This document shows positions 40,078 through 46,860 of a stretch of DNA of 51,900 bases, piece after piece; position 1 is the first letter of the stretch; each line of letters opens with the position of its first letter. The translations under genes and the position numbers were made by a program. Origin of the DNA: a virus; IMG/VR virus record IMGVR_UViG_3300036981_000213, positions 1 through 51,900 of that record, one strand, 5' to 3'. The notes beneath the pieces are model-generated. The model saw only the letters and a program-made list of their open reading frames with translations. It was not told the origin of the DNA and ran no database searches.

Positions 40078-40093
40078 GGTTTTTTGGGTTGGG

Positions 40094-40174
40094 TCATCTG
40101 CACTCCGCGCGGATGGCACGGGCTTCAGCTCGCCGTGTCCTTGCCTTGCTTTTGAGCTCTTCAGAGTTGGTCAT
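40094..40174 (-). CDS. 26-residue charged peptide with A-rich leader
   Basis: ATG 40174 is preceded by a long A-rich leader containing AACAAAACAAA, similar in style to the AAAACC leaders. The peptide is S-E-E-L-K-S-K-A-R-T-R-R-A-E-A-R-like, a charged helix. A 7-codon frame links its stop to the next gene through overlapping starts. Very short, so uncertain. Confidence 0.35.
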   Translation of the reverse strand: MTNSEELKSKARTRRAEARAIRAECR

Positions 40175-40239
40175 TTTGTTTTGTTTTTTTGTTTATTTTA
40201 AGCGGCTGCCGGGTTGGCTAGGTAGTCTCAAAAAAGCAA

Positions 40240-40767
40240 TCAGCGCGGGCGATCCTCCAGATAAAAGGCGTCCCCGTATTTCGCGCGCATCCACTCCGCT
40301 CGGTTCTTTTGCCCCCGGCTTTCATCAGCGACCGTCGCGCCGTGTAGATGCTCGCGCCCTTTGATTTTCCAGTCCGTTCGCTTCGCGCTCAAGCCCGTGT
40401 AAATGAAGTTCGTGGCTTGGTAGATGTAGCCGACGTGCCCTTGCGCCGTGTCCGCGTAGCTCACGACCACGCTCGGCTTTGGCAGCAGGCGCAAGGACCG
40501 ACCGACCAGTGCGCTTGCGACGTTTTTGGAGTTCTCACAGCACAGCCGATTCAGTTCGAGCACCTTGTCTGCCCATTCCGGCCCGCAGACACCGCCTCGC
40601 AACGGTGCGCTAGCTGGCGTGCCATACGTCACGACGCCGATAAGCTCCGCGCCTCGATACGCTCCGAAGGCGTAGGAGATTGGGCAAAGGCGTTTCGCAT
40701 AGTGCCGATTGAGTAGCCAAGATTCTGTTTCGCATGTTGGCAGCGATAGAATTTGAATGTCCATCAT
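40240..40767 (-). CDS. Mom-like DNA hypermodification protein
   Basis: This is a 175-residue protein resembling the Mom family (adenine methylcarbamoylation in phage Mu). It has N-R-H-Y-A-K-R-L-C-P near the start, G-V-V-T-Y-G-T-P-A-S, L-E-L-N-R-L-C, and the diagnostic V-V-S-Y-A-D-T-A-Q-G-H-V-G-Y-I-Y-Q-A-x-N-F. Mom uses a GNAT-like fold to add a carbamoylmethyl-type group to adenine and blocks many restriction enzymes. It is the third gene in a tight chain (loader, 27-residue peptide, Mom) with ATGA overlaps. No Com-like zinc regulator is directly beside it. Confidence 0.8.
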   Translation of the reverse strand: MMDIQILSLPTCETESWLLNRHYAKRLCPISYAFGAYRGAELIGVVTYGTPASAPLRGGVCGPEWADKVLELNRLCCENSKNVASALVGRSLRLLPKPSVVVSYADTAQGHVGYIYQATNFIYTGLSAKRTDWKIKGREHLHGATVADESRGQKNRAEWMRAKYGDAFYLEDRPR

Positions 40768-40847
40768 CTCCCCATGCCCTCCCGAAACTCCCTAGCGGCT
40801 GTCCTCGCAGCCGTCGCGATGCGCTGGGCTTCGGCTGGGTCGGTCAT
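40764..40847 (-). CDS. 27-residue peptide between loader and Mom genes
   Basis: The ATG overlaps the loader stop and the TGA overlaps the Mom start (ATGA on both sides). The peptide is an Ala/Arg helix (E-A-Q-R-I-A-T-A-A-R-T-A-A-R-E-F). A role as translational coupler or a tiny regulator is possible. Support comes mainly from the double overlap. Confidence 0.5.
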   Translation of the reverse strand: MTDPAEAQRIATAARTAAREFREGMGR

Positions 40848-41536
40848 AGCGCGATTACCTCCGAAAATTCACTCAACCGACGAACCAGCGGCTCGCCCCT
40901 GTCCGGCCCCATCCGCTTAATCAGCCAAGCAGACGAACCGTTTGCGCTCCAAAGTATCGGCAAAAGGTTAGACGTTCTGACCTCGATCAACTCCTCTAAT
41001 TCAGCGTCGGCTCGTTCGGTCGGTGGTGGTTTCCCTAGATCGTCCAGAAGAATTACAGGAACGCGGTGTAGGTTTTTAAGATGCTCTTGAGCGTTGGCCT
41101 TGTCGAGTCCATCGCCTGAAAAAGCGGTTTGCACAACGCGGGAAAACGAGTTGTGAGAAATTGAAAGGCAACGCAAACCGGAATCGAAGGCGCGGCGAAG
41201 CGCGAAGAAAAGCGCGCGCGTTTTTCCCGCGCCAGTCTCGCCGACGATGCCCATGCCGCGCGTGCTCGCAACGTCCCATGTCAGCGCAGCCTCGGCGCAT
41301 CGCTGGTTGATTCGCATGATGTCAGTGTCGCGGTAAAGCGGTGGGCAAACCTTGAACCACTGATCCTCTCTGAGCTTTGCTTCTTTGCTTGCAAGCTCCT
41401 TGGTGGAGTCGGCAAGGCGTATTTCGCTGCACGCAGGGCAGCACTGGCGAGGGAAATACTCGCGCTCACCGATAAACATAGGTTCGTATTGGAAAGGCGC
41501 TTTGCAGTCGTTGCAGATTACGTTTTTAGAAGCCAT
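40844..41536 (-). CDS. DnaC-like helicase loader (AAA+)
   Basis: This is a 230-residue protein from ATG 41536, which overlaps the upstream gene by 11 nt. An N-terminal zinc module has C8-N-D-C11 and C32-C-P-A-C36. The ATPase has Walker A G-E-T-G-A-G-K-T (99-106), Walker B V-I-L-L-D-D-L-G-K and an arginine near the end (E-P-L-V-R-R-L). This is the DnaC/IstB type that loads the replicative helicase. No phage helicase gene was seen, so it probably recruits the host helicase. Confidence 0.85.
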   Translation of the reverse strand: MASKNVICNDCKAPFQYEPMFIGEREYFPRQCCPACSEIRLADSTKELASKEAKLREDQWFKVCPPLYRDTDIMRINQRCAEAALTWDVASTRGMGIVGETGAGKTRALFFALRRAFDSGLRCLSISHNSFSRVVQTAFSGDGLDKANAQEHLKNLHRVPVILLDDLGKPPPTERADAELEELIEVRTSNLLPILWSANGSSAWLIKRMGPDRGEPLVRRLSEFSEVIAL

Positions 41537-42227
41537 ATTTGTCGGATTTTTGGGAATGAAGGTTTGTTCCGTTTGTGCTGATTGTTCTCGTTTTCTCCAC
41601 AGACCGCAGAAGCCAGCGGTTGAAAAATTGCCGGGTGCATTGTCGGGAATTAGCCGCGCACCACGCTTGAGCCAATCCAAGCTCTTCACGAATTGGGATG
41701 ATCCGGAAACAATCCATTTTCTCCAGACCAGAAATCCATGCGTCATCGGTTTCTGTTTCCGCCTTCCGCCGGACTTTCGCCGCTTTGGGCGAAAGTGCCG
41801 GTGGAGAATCTTCGGAGTTGGAATCGGTAACGGTATTGGAGATAGGAGACGGAGACGGAGACGGAGACGGAGAGTTGACTTTCGGTTGCCCCTCCGGTTC
41901 CCCACTCGGTTCAACCGCGGTTGAACCGCGGTTGAACCGAGCCTGTGCTGACGCCTTCCCTTTTGCAGATTGTTGCGCTCTGTATTCGGCCTGCTTTTCC
42001 CGCTCGCGCTCCATTCTGGCGTTTTTGCCATCGGGAAACTTCGCCATCACGTCCGGACCGACCACGCATCCCGCGATCCTGTCCACCAGCTCTTTACGAA
42101 ACGGAATCGCTCCGTTGCCCCACTGATAGCAGAGAAGCCGCATGTAAGCGCCAACGTCCTCGGCGCTGAAAACCACCGTCCCTCCGATGAAATCGTCCGC
42201 GTAAAATTGAAAAGCCGGTGCCTTCAT
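41526..42227 (-). CDS. DUF1376-like replication initiation protein
   Basis: This is a 233-residue protein. The start A-F-Q-F-Y-A-D-D-F-I-G-G-T-x-x-F-S-A-E-D-V-G-A-Y-M-R-L-L is typical of DUF1376/YdaU-like replication proteins. A disordered linker with four Ser-Pro repeats (S-P-S-P-S-P-S-P), encoded by tandem GGAGAC units at about 41851-41875, leads to a C-terminal helical region (W-C-A-A-N-S-R-Q). It probably binds the origin and partners with the loader gene that overlaps it. Confidence 0.75.
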   Translation of the reverse strand: MKAPAFQFYADDFIGGTVVFSAEDVGAYMRLLCYQWGNGAIPFRKELVDRIAGCVVGPDVMAKFPDGKNARMEREREKQAEYRAQQSAKGKASAQARFNRGSTAVEPSGEPEGQPKVNSPSPSPSPSPISNTVTDSNSEDSPPALSPKAAKVRRKAETETDDAWISGLEKMDCFRIIPIREELGLAQAWCAANSRQCTRQFFNRWLLRSVEKTRTISTNGTNLHSQKSDKYGF

Positions 42228-42325
42228 TCGTCAAAACCCCTCAATCCAACTCCCGCCACGGGTAGAACCACGCCGGTATGAAACGACGCTGCGGCAGGAA
42301 TTGGATGGAATGGTCTTGTGGTCAT
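42224..42325 (-). CDS. 33-residue small peptide
   Basis: ATG 42325; its TGA overlaps the next ATG (ATGA). The peptide has a hydrophobic middle (H-T-G-V-V-L-P-V-A-G-V-G-L). Membrane association is possible but weak. Support is mainly from coupling. Confidence 0.4.
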   Translation of the reverse strand: MTTRPFHPIPAAASFHTGVVLPVAGVGLRGFDE

Positions 42326-42366
42326 ACGATGTATCCGCCGGGTTCTACTCGGCACCGTCACTGTAT

Positions 42367-42537
42367 TTACACAGGCGCGGTTGTCAAATTGGATTTCACG
42401 GCAGCTTCGCGGCGAGCTCTAAGCCACGCTGCAAACTCTTGGGGATTCATGCCTTCGTAGAAGCAACACGAACAAAAATCTCCCCAGCGTATGGGAATAA
42501 TTGCAACGCACCCTTTACCCGCGCATTGAGCAGTCAT
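42367..42537 (-). CDS. 56-residue Cys-rich protein
   Basis: ATG 42537 overlaps the upstream stop (ATGA). The protein has C-A-G-K-G-C and D-F-C-S-C-C-F-Y, a likely four-Cys zinc site, and then G-M-N-P-Q-E-F-A-A-W-L-R-A-R-R. Such zinc-ribbon micro-proteins are common in phage early regions. Function unknown. Confidence 0.65.
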   Translation of the reverse strand: MTAQCAGKGCVAIIPIRWGDFCSCCFYEGMNPQEFAAWLRARREAAVKSNLTTAPV

Positions 42538-42761
42538 GGCAGCTTCGCGGCGAGGGCAAGGGCGGCCTGCGCTTGTTCCGTGTCGGCGCTGGAATCAGCA
42601 TACCGGATGCAGATTAGCAGCGAGGCGACCAGCGCCCGCCGCGCCGTGCGCTCGGCGTCCAGATCGGCTCTAAGCTCGCGGCAGTGAATGACCAGCGTCT
42701 CGTCATCCGGGCATCCCGCTTCGGCGCGAGCAAGCGCCATGTGCTGTTCGGTGGCAGTCAC
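42534..42761 (-). CDS. 75-residue helical protein
   Basis: GTG 42761 overlaps the TGA of the mini-gene before it and has GGAGG five bases upstream. The protein is mostly helical: E-Q-H-M-A-L-A-R-A-E-A-G and R-A-D-L-D-A-E-R-T-A-R-R-A-L. Stop overlaps the next gene. Unknown function. Confidence 0.65.
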   Translation of the reverse strand: MTATEQHMALARAEAGCPDDETLVIHCRELRADLDAERTARRALVASLLICIRYADSSADTEQAQAALALAAKLP

Positions 42762-42820
42762 GCCAACCTCCAGGCTACCATTTTGCCGAAGTCGGCAAAA
42801 TGGTATAGGGAGGCAGTCAT
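42758..42820 (-). CDS. 20-residue mini-gene made by a duplicated gene end
   Basis: ATG 42820 overlaps the stop of the upstream gene, and its TGA overlaps the next GTG. It ends W-R-L-A, as the upstream gene does. The 25-bp flank GGCAGTCAYGCCAACCTCC plus 6 bases occurs at both ends (42753-42777 and 42812-42836). It therefore looks like a duplication of the gene end, with a palindrome inserted between. Confidence 0.5.
   Translation of the reverse strand: MTASLYHFADFGKMVAWRLA
42776..42805. repeat. 30-bp perfect palindrome
   Basis: TACCATTTTGCCGA, spacer AG, then TCGGCAAAATGGTA: 14-bp arms. As DNA it is a strong operator-like site; as RNA the two-base spacer makes it a stiff hairpin. It lies inside the mini-gene 42758-42820 and may regulate the downstream genes. 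Confidence 0.85.
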
Positions 42821-43119
42821 GCCAACCTCCAAACTATTCCGCCAGCCGTTCCGTGTCCCTTTAGCCGCTGGCAAAACCCGGCCTTCACGATCAGCTTTTT
42901 GCGCGAAAGCCAGCCGAACACCGGGCCCCAGGCACGCGAATCATGGGCGCGGATTCCGATAGCTTCACCGACTTCGACAATGCCTTCGCCGCTCAAGTCT
43001 CCTTTTTGCAGCATCCTCAAAACGTGACTTCTCGCTTGAAGCGAAAACACCTCGCCTGCGTTGCGCTCCACCGTCGCCATCGCGGCGTCCCGTTCGGCTT
43101 GCCAGTTGAGCGCGGTCAT
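42817..43119 (-). CDS. 100-residue winged-helix-like protein
   Basis: ATG 43119 overlaps the upstream TGA. The protein has A-M-A-T-V-E-R-N-A-G-E-V-F-S-L, then V-L-R-M-L-Q-K-G-D-L-S-G-E-G-I-V-E-V-G-E-A-I-G-I, and W-G-P-V-F-G-W-L-S-R-K-K-L-I. The pattern looks like a winged helix. It may bind DNA. No close family recognised. Confidence 0.65.
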   Translation of the reverse strand: MTALNWQAERDAAMATVERNAGEVFSLQARSHVLRMLQKGDLSGEGIVEVGEAIGIRAHDSRAWGPVFGWLSRKKLIVKAGFCQRLKGHGTAGGIVWRLA

Positions 43120-43406
43120 TGCGCCTCCACGTTGGTTGCCCATAGCAGCATATTCCCTGCGGTCACGGTCGTCATGCTGTGGATTTTCCGGATAAGATAG
43201 GAAACGCCCATGCGCCGCACAAAATAAGCCAAATCTTTGTCGGTTATGTCTTTTTCTTCAACGCGCAGCTTGACGCCCATATGCACCTTCACCCGTCGCC
43301 ATAGGTCTGTCCTTGATGCGGAGTTGCGCGCCTCGTAGGTGGTTGCGTATTCGTCGATAGCGTCCATGAGCGGTGCGCCCTTGTGTGTGTTCTTGTAGAT
43401 TTTCAT
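43116..43406 (-). CDS. 96-residue protein
   Basis: From ATG 43406, overlapping the upstream stop. It has D-A-I-D-E-Y-A-T-T-Y-E-A-R-N, R-T-D-L-W-R-R-V-K-V-H-M-G and D-K-D-L-A-Y-F-V-R-R-M-G. Basic helical, possibly nucleic-acid binding. Unknown family. Confidence 0.7.
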   Translation of the reverse strand: MKIYKNTHKGAPLMDAIDEYATTYEARNSASRTDLWRRVKVHMGVKLRVEEKDITDKDLAYFVRRMGVSYLIRKIHSMTTVTAGNMLLWATNVEAQ

Positions 43407-43726
43407 CTGGCGTGTCCAATTCCGTAATACAGTCCTTTGACTAACAGCGCGACAGGCTCGCTGCCTTTAGGTGCAGGCATCCTAGCCATTTTCGATTCAC
43501 TCACAACGCAATCGCAGATGGGCCGCTCCTTGTGGTCAACGCGCTTACGGGCAAATTCGTTAGCCTTGTCAGCCTCGGTGAACATGCTGCCGAGTTGCGT
43601 CCATGTGTAAGAGCCATGAGGTCGTTCCCAGACGATGAAGTAACTGCGAAGCGGCGGGAGTGATGATTGGTGGGCGTGGATTTGTTCTTCGGTTTTCATA
43701 AATTTTGATGGTCTGTTGGGCGTCAT
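43403..43726 (-). CDS. 107-residue protein
   Basis: ATG 43726 overlaps the methyltransferase stop (ATGA). The protein has F-I-V-W-E-R-P-H-G-S-Y-T-W-T-Q-L-G and C-D-C-V-V-S-E-S-K-M-A-R-M. A small alpha/beta domain. No function recognised. Confidence 0.7.
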   Translation of the reverse strand: MTPNRPSKFMKTEEQIHAHQSSLPPLRSYFIVWERPHGSYTWTQLGSMFTEADKANEFARKRVDHKERPICDCVVSESKMARMPAPKGSEPVALLVKGLYYGIGHAR

Positions 43727-44439
43727 AGCAACGCGCCATCCAGTTCGTGCACGATACGGTCGCACGCGGTTTTGTAGTGTGCGGCATCCCGTTCGATGCC
43801 GATGAAATTGCGGCCAGTGCGCAGGCAGGCGATTCCGGTGCTGCCAGACCCCATGAATGGATCGAGCACGGTTGCCCCTGCTGGCACTTTGGCGATGTCC
43901 AGACACCACGCCATGAGTTGCACCGGCTTTTGCGTTGGGTGTATGCCTAGCTCGATGCGGGCCTTATTGCAGTGCAGCGTGTAGAGCTTCACGCTTACGC
44001 CGTCCAGATTCGTCCACGCCAGTTCCGCGTCGGAGTAGGTGGGCATGACCTGCTCTTTATTCCACACCAGCCAGCGTCCACCACGACCGAGAGGCAGGTA
44101 GTTTCCGCCCCATATCACCGTCACAGGAGCGCACGAGATGACCAGTTCGAGTGCTTCGGGGCTTGGTGCTTCGGCGTCCCATCCGCCGTCATATTTGCGA
44201 GGCTTCCGGCGATACTTTCCGGTGGAGTCCCATCCGCCGTCGCCCATGCCACGGTCTTGGTTTATCCCGTAGGGCGGGTCAGTGATTACAGCATCCGCCT
44301 GGATTGGTAGCACGTCGAGGCAGTCAGCATTGTAGAGCGTAGCCGTCAACCCATGACGCCCAACCAGACGCTGGAGCGAACTGCCACACCGCGTCTCGGC
44401 GGTCGGTAGCGTGTCTGCGATAGTGTCGTCTTGGTTCAT
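43723..44439 (-). CDS. DNA adenine/cytosine-N4 methyltransferase (DPPY type)
   Basis: This is a 238-residue protein with motif IV I-T-D-P-P-Y-G near residue 52 and motif I V-L-D-P-F-M-G-S-G-S-T-G near 197, i.e. the beta-class order (catalytic motif first). Between them lies a short target-recognition part with H-P-T-Q-K-P. The typical enzyme of this size methylates adenine in short sites. It is in the early unit, so it can act before or during replication. No partner endonuclease is seen. Confidence 0.9.
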   Translation of the reverse strand: MNQDDTIADTLPTAETRCGSSLQRLVGRHGLTATLYNADCLDVLPIQADAVITDPPYGINQDRGMGDGGWDSTGKYRRKPRKYDGGWDAEAPSPEALELVISCAPVTVIWGGNYLPLGRGGRWLVWNKEQVMPTYSDAELAWTNLDGVSVKLYTLHCNKARIELGIHPTQKPVQLMAWCLDIAKVPAGATVLDPFMGSGSTGIACLRTGRNFIGIERDAAHYKTACDRIVHELDGALL

Positions 44440-44446
44440 CGGTTAC

Positions 44447-44647
44447 TTACTGCCCTCTGGTTTGCCAACAAGTTTGTTGCTCCGGCACTAGCGTGCCGTT
44501 GAGCGCCGCGCGCAGTTCGCGGTTTGCACGTTGAATGTCGCGGATTTCGCGCTCTAGGTCTGCGATGATTAGGTCGCGCGTCTCGACCATTTGCCGCAGT
44601 GATTCGGTGCGCTCCTGAAAAGCGTGGAGTTGTTCGGTTGCGTTCAT
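44447..44647 (-). CDS. 66-residue coiled-coil protein
   Basis: ATG 44647 overlaps the previous stop. It is almost wholly a charged coiled coil (T-E-S-L-R-Q-M-V-E-T-R-D-L-I-I-A-D-L-E-R-E-I). It probably oligomerises. Unknown role. Confidence 0.7.
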   Translation of the reverse strand: MNATEQLHAFQERTESLRQMVETRDLIIADLEREIRDIQRANRELRAALNGTLVPEQQTCWQTRGQ

Positions 44648-44829
44648 TGTTCTTGTTGATTCATAAAGTCCTGTGCTGACTGCTCGCCGTAGCACGTCGC
44701 GCAGTCCTCTCCTCCGCACGTCCGGTCAGCGCAACGGAATAGCTTGGCACGTTTCGGGATGTCGTCAGCCTCGCGCCGGGATTCTTCGGCCCGGTCTGCC
44801 CACCATGCGTCATTGTCTTGGTCGCTCAT
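44644..44829 (-). CDS. 61-residue zinc-binding protein
   Basis: It has C-A-D-R-T-C-G-G-E-D-C-A-T-C, a compact four-Cys site, flanked by acidic helices (D-D-I-P-K-R). Overlaps neighbours on both sides by ATGA. Small Cys-rich early proteins often bind RNA polymerase or DNA; this is inference only. Confidence 0.7.
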   Translation of the reverse strand: MSDQDNDAWWADRAEESRREADDIPKRAKLFRCADRTCGGEDCATCYGEQSAQDFMNQQEQ

Positions 44830-45197
44830 GGGTAGGTAATAGTTATCTCCGTCCTCTCCGCTTCGCCTTTCGCGGCTTTGCGTTGCGTTGTTTCAATTTT
44901 GCAGATTCCCGGCGCGTCCGAAGGTATGAGTCCAGCGTATCTGCAAAGGTCTGTGTGATATTTGGAAATGAGGTTGTCCTCATCCAAGAGTCGTTTTCTG
45001 ATGCTCTCAATGCGGACAAGAATACGGTCGCCAGCTCGGCCTTGAACTTGTGCCTTGACCAATGCTGCATTGCTAGGAGCGCATTGAGGGATGGGAGCTT
45101 TCCCGGTATCGTTAGGGTTATGGTTAGCATTTGGTTTAAGTGTTGGCTCGCGGTGCATACAGCGCCGCATCGCGTCTGTCATTTCTATTGGGATCAT
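44826..45197 (-). CDS. RusA-like Holliday junction/structure nuclease
   Basis: This is a 123-residue protein from ATG 45197 (ATGA overlap with upstream stop). The second half is RusA-like: K-R-L-L-D-E-D-N-L, K-Y-H-T-D-L-C-R-Y-A-G-L-I-P-S-D, then I-E-T-T-Q-R-K and a final I-T-I-T-Y-P strand. The two metal-binding aspartates (D-E-D-N and P-S-D) are present. The first half is not clearly RusA-like; a frame at 44843-45130 shows the expected N-terminal motif (P-S-L-N-A-L-L and H-W-S-R-H-K-F-K). Either a frameshift or chance overlap explains this. Likely resolves recombination intermediates with the ERF protein. Confidence 0.7.
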   Translation of the reverse strand: MIPIEMTDAMRRCMHREPTLKPNANHNPNDTGKAPIPQCAPSNAALVKAQVQGRAGDRILVRIESIRKRLLDEDNLISKYHTDLCRYAGLIPSDAPGICKIETTQRKAAKGEAERTEITITYP

Positions 45198-45622
45198 GGT
45201 GCGTCGTTGCCTCTTAGCTCTTCGACCCATGCGCTGGCATCTGGCACATCCTTCCACGCCTTCGCGCCTCGCTCGACCATCAGTTCCAGCACTCCTTTAC
45301 TTGAGGTTAAATCATTAGTTTTGTTCGCGGCCTCCCACGTTGCCAGCAACCTTGGGATCAAGGACAGCACAGCATCAAGGTCTTTTGGCAGTCCGTGGTT
45401 GTGCAGTCGCACCCACGTTCCGTCACTCAGTTCTCCACCTAGTTCTAGCTCGCAGCTTCCCGAAGACTCAACAACGGAAATTTCCACTTGGATTCCAGTC
45501 TTATCGTGATTGCAATGGCAATTAGTAGGTGTATCAAACCGCTTATAAAAGCAGCGAGCGTATTTCTTGAACTGGTTAGAACATTCATTCCAGCCTTGTT
45601 CGATTAGAGTTTTGCAGATCAT
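45194..45622 (-). CDS. 142-residue protein
   Basis: From ATG 45622. It begins I-C-K-T-L-I-E-Q-G-W-N-E-C, with further Cys/His (C-H-C-N-H-D-K), then strands with I-Q-V-E-I-S-V-V-E-S and C-E-L-E-L. Ends W-V-E-E-L-R-G. Possibly a small metal-binding early protein. Unknown. Confidence 0.7.
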   Translation of the reverse strand: MICKTLIEQGWNECSNQFKKYARCFYKRFDTPTNCHCNHDKTGIQVEISVVESSGSCELELGGELSDGTWVRLHNHGLPKDLDAVLSLIPRLLATWEAANKTNDLTSSKGVLELMVERGAKAWKDVPDASAWVEELRGNDAP

Positions 45623-45675
45623 AGTAAAAAGGGTGCCGAGATTCTGCCGCTCGGCGTCGGAGTTATGAACAGGGG

Positions 45676-46164
45676 TTAGAAGTCGTCCTGAGTCGACTTG
45701 CTAATCGGCTGCGGCTTGGCTTGTGTTGCTCGTTCAGTTCTTGCTGCTTGCTCGCGGCGGACGTCAGTGCGACCCATTGCTGCCTCTCCGTCATCATCAC
45801 TATCGTCGGGAGCGATGCCAGCGATTGCCGCTAGGGCATATTTCCTCGCATAAGTTATTGAGCTGCCGAGTCCTTGTGGGTCGTCCTTTATAGGGACGAT
45901 GTGAAGCTTACATGAAACAAACTCGCCGCTTGAGTGAGTCAGCACAGTCTCGACGTAGTAGCCTGCCTCGTCTTTGCCTGGCAGTTGCACCACCGCTAAT
46001 CCGTTCTTGGTCAGAGATTCCCTACAAGCATCCCAGACGCTTGCAAGGTCAGCATAACGCGACTTGAAGTGCGGGTTTGTGCTGTCTTTTTTTGCGCTGG
46101 TCATTGTTGCTTGCGCTTTGGAAAGCGCAGCGGCAAGAGCGGCGATGGAGTCTGAGCGTGTCAT
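45676..46164 (-). CDS. ERF-family single-strand annealing protein
   Basis: This is a 162-residue protein with the ERF signature: N-P-H-F-K-S-R-Y-A-D-L-A, then L-T-K-N-G-L-A-V-V-Q, V-E-T-V-L-T-H-S-S-G-E, and G-S-S-I-T-Y-A-R-K-Y-A-L-A-A-I-A-G-I. It ends in an acidic/basic tail (D-D-S-D-D-D-G-E). ERF proteins anneal ssDNA for phage recombination and circularisation. It shares its first base with the stop of the SSB-like gene. No exonuclease partner was identified. Confidence 0.95.
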   Translation of the reverse strand: MTRSDSIAALAAALSKAQATMTSAKKDSTNPHFKSRYADLASVWDACRESLTKNGLAVVQLPGKDEAGYYVETVLTHSSGEFVSCKLHIVPIKDDPQGLGSSITYARKYALAAIAGIAPDDSDDDGEAAMGRTDVRREQAARTERATQAKPQPISKSTQDDF

Positions 46165-46409
46165 CAGAACGGAATTTCGCCCTCGTCATCCGTGTCAACC
46201 GCAGGCTGCGGCTTGCTCGGTGCTTGTTCCTTTGGCTTGAAAGCCAGCGAAAGCCACTTGTCGCCACTCTTGGTTTCTTTGATCCAACCGCTCACCCAAT
46301 ACTCCACACCGCCGATAAGCGCGGTGCCGTTGCGGTCGGGGTGCGTGTCTTTCTCTTTCTTCGTGTTAACGAACATTGAGCCGCTCATTTCTTTCATTTC
46401 GTATGCCAT
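46164..46409 (-). CDS. SSB-like protein with acidic tail
   Basis: This is an 81-residue protein. The core F-V-N-T-K-K-E-K-D-T-H-P-D-R-N-G-T-A and Y-W-V-S-G-W-I-K-E-T-K-S-G-D-K-W-L-S-L-A-F is an OB-like small beta protein. The C-terminus D-T-D-D-E-G-E-I-P-F copies the SSB tail that recruits repair proteins. Paired directly with ERF, it likely covers and hands over ssDNA. The pairing and tail support the call more than the core does. Confidence 0.75.
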   Translation of the reverse strand: MAYEMKEMSGSMFVNTKKEKDTHPDRNGTALIGGVEYWVSGWIKETKSGDKWLSLAFKPKEQAPSKPQPAVDTDDEGEIPF

Positions 46410-46420
46410 ATCACTTGTAT

Positions 46421-46663
46421 CTATTTGGTTGTTTCATCGGTTGTCCCGGATGCGGTCGCCGGTGTTTCCGGCCAGAAATTGTCAAGGTTGCTAATCGGCA
46501 AATTTACCAGACCCGTCAGCGGCATGGGCAGCTCGTCATTGCGGAGTCTCCGCATCTCTGCGAGCACCTCGGCGGCGTCCATTTCGCGCCGGCCACGCAG
46601 CTCGTCCGCCACGGCGCGGGCAATGCGCCTGGGTAGCTCCTCGGATGGCAGGGACGCGCTCAC
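46421..46663 (-). CDS. 80-residue protein
   Basis: GTG 46663 overlaps the upstream stop (GTGA). Helical half (R-I-A-R-A-V-A-D-E-L-R-G-R-R-E, A-A-E-V-L-A-E-M-R-R-L) followed by an extended Pro/Thr-rich end. Unknown. Confidence 0.7.
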   Translation of the reverse strand: MSASLPSEELPRRIARAVADELRGRREMDAAEVLAEMRRLRNDELPMPLTGLVNLPISNLDNFWPETPATASGTTDETTK

Positions 46664-46860
46664 CTTCCTCCCTCCTGCCTGATTTTGTCGGCTAAGATCA
46701 GCTCGGCCTGCACTACGTCGGGGAGTAAGTGCTTAAGTGGGTTCATTTCGCCCATGTAGCGGTATCCCTCGGCGTCCTGTTTCTGCGCCGCAGTCACCTT
46801 CCCGGCGCGCATGTCCTCGTCCTCGCGCATCGAGTCCATAGCCTGTTCCCACGCGGTCAT
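46660..46860 (-). CDS. 66-residue protein
   Basis: ATG 46860 overlaps the previous TGA. Acidic helical start (W-E-Q-A-M-D-S-M-R-E-D-E-D), then Y-R-Y-M-G-E-M-N-P-L-K-H-L-L-P-D-V. Reminiscent of short phage early proteins, no family named. Confidence 0.7.
   Translation of the reverse strand: MTAWEQAMDSMREDEDMRAGKVTAAQKQDAEGYRYMGEMNPLKHLLPDVVQAELILADKIRQEGGR

Larger units (their letters stand above)
42753..42836. repeat. 25-bp direct repeat pair flanking a palindrome
   Basis: Copies at 42753-42777 and 42812-42836 match at 22 of 25 positions, with 34 nt between them. They carry, on the leftward strand, the ribosome site GGAGG, the last codons of one gene and the first codons of the next. Confidence 0.85.
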
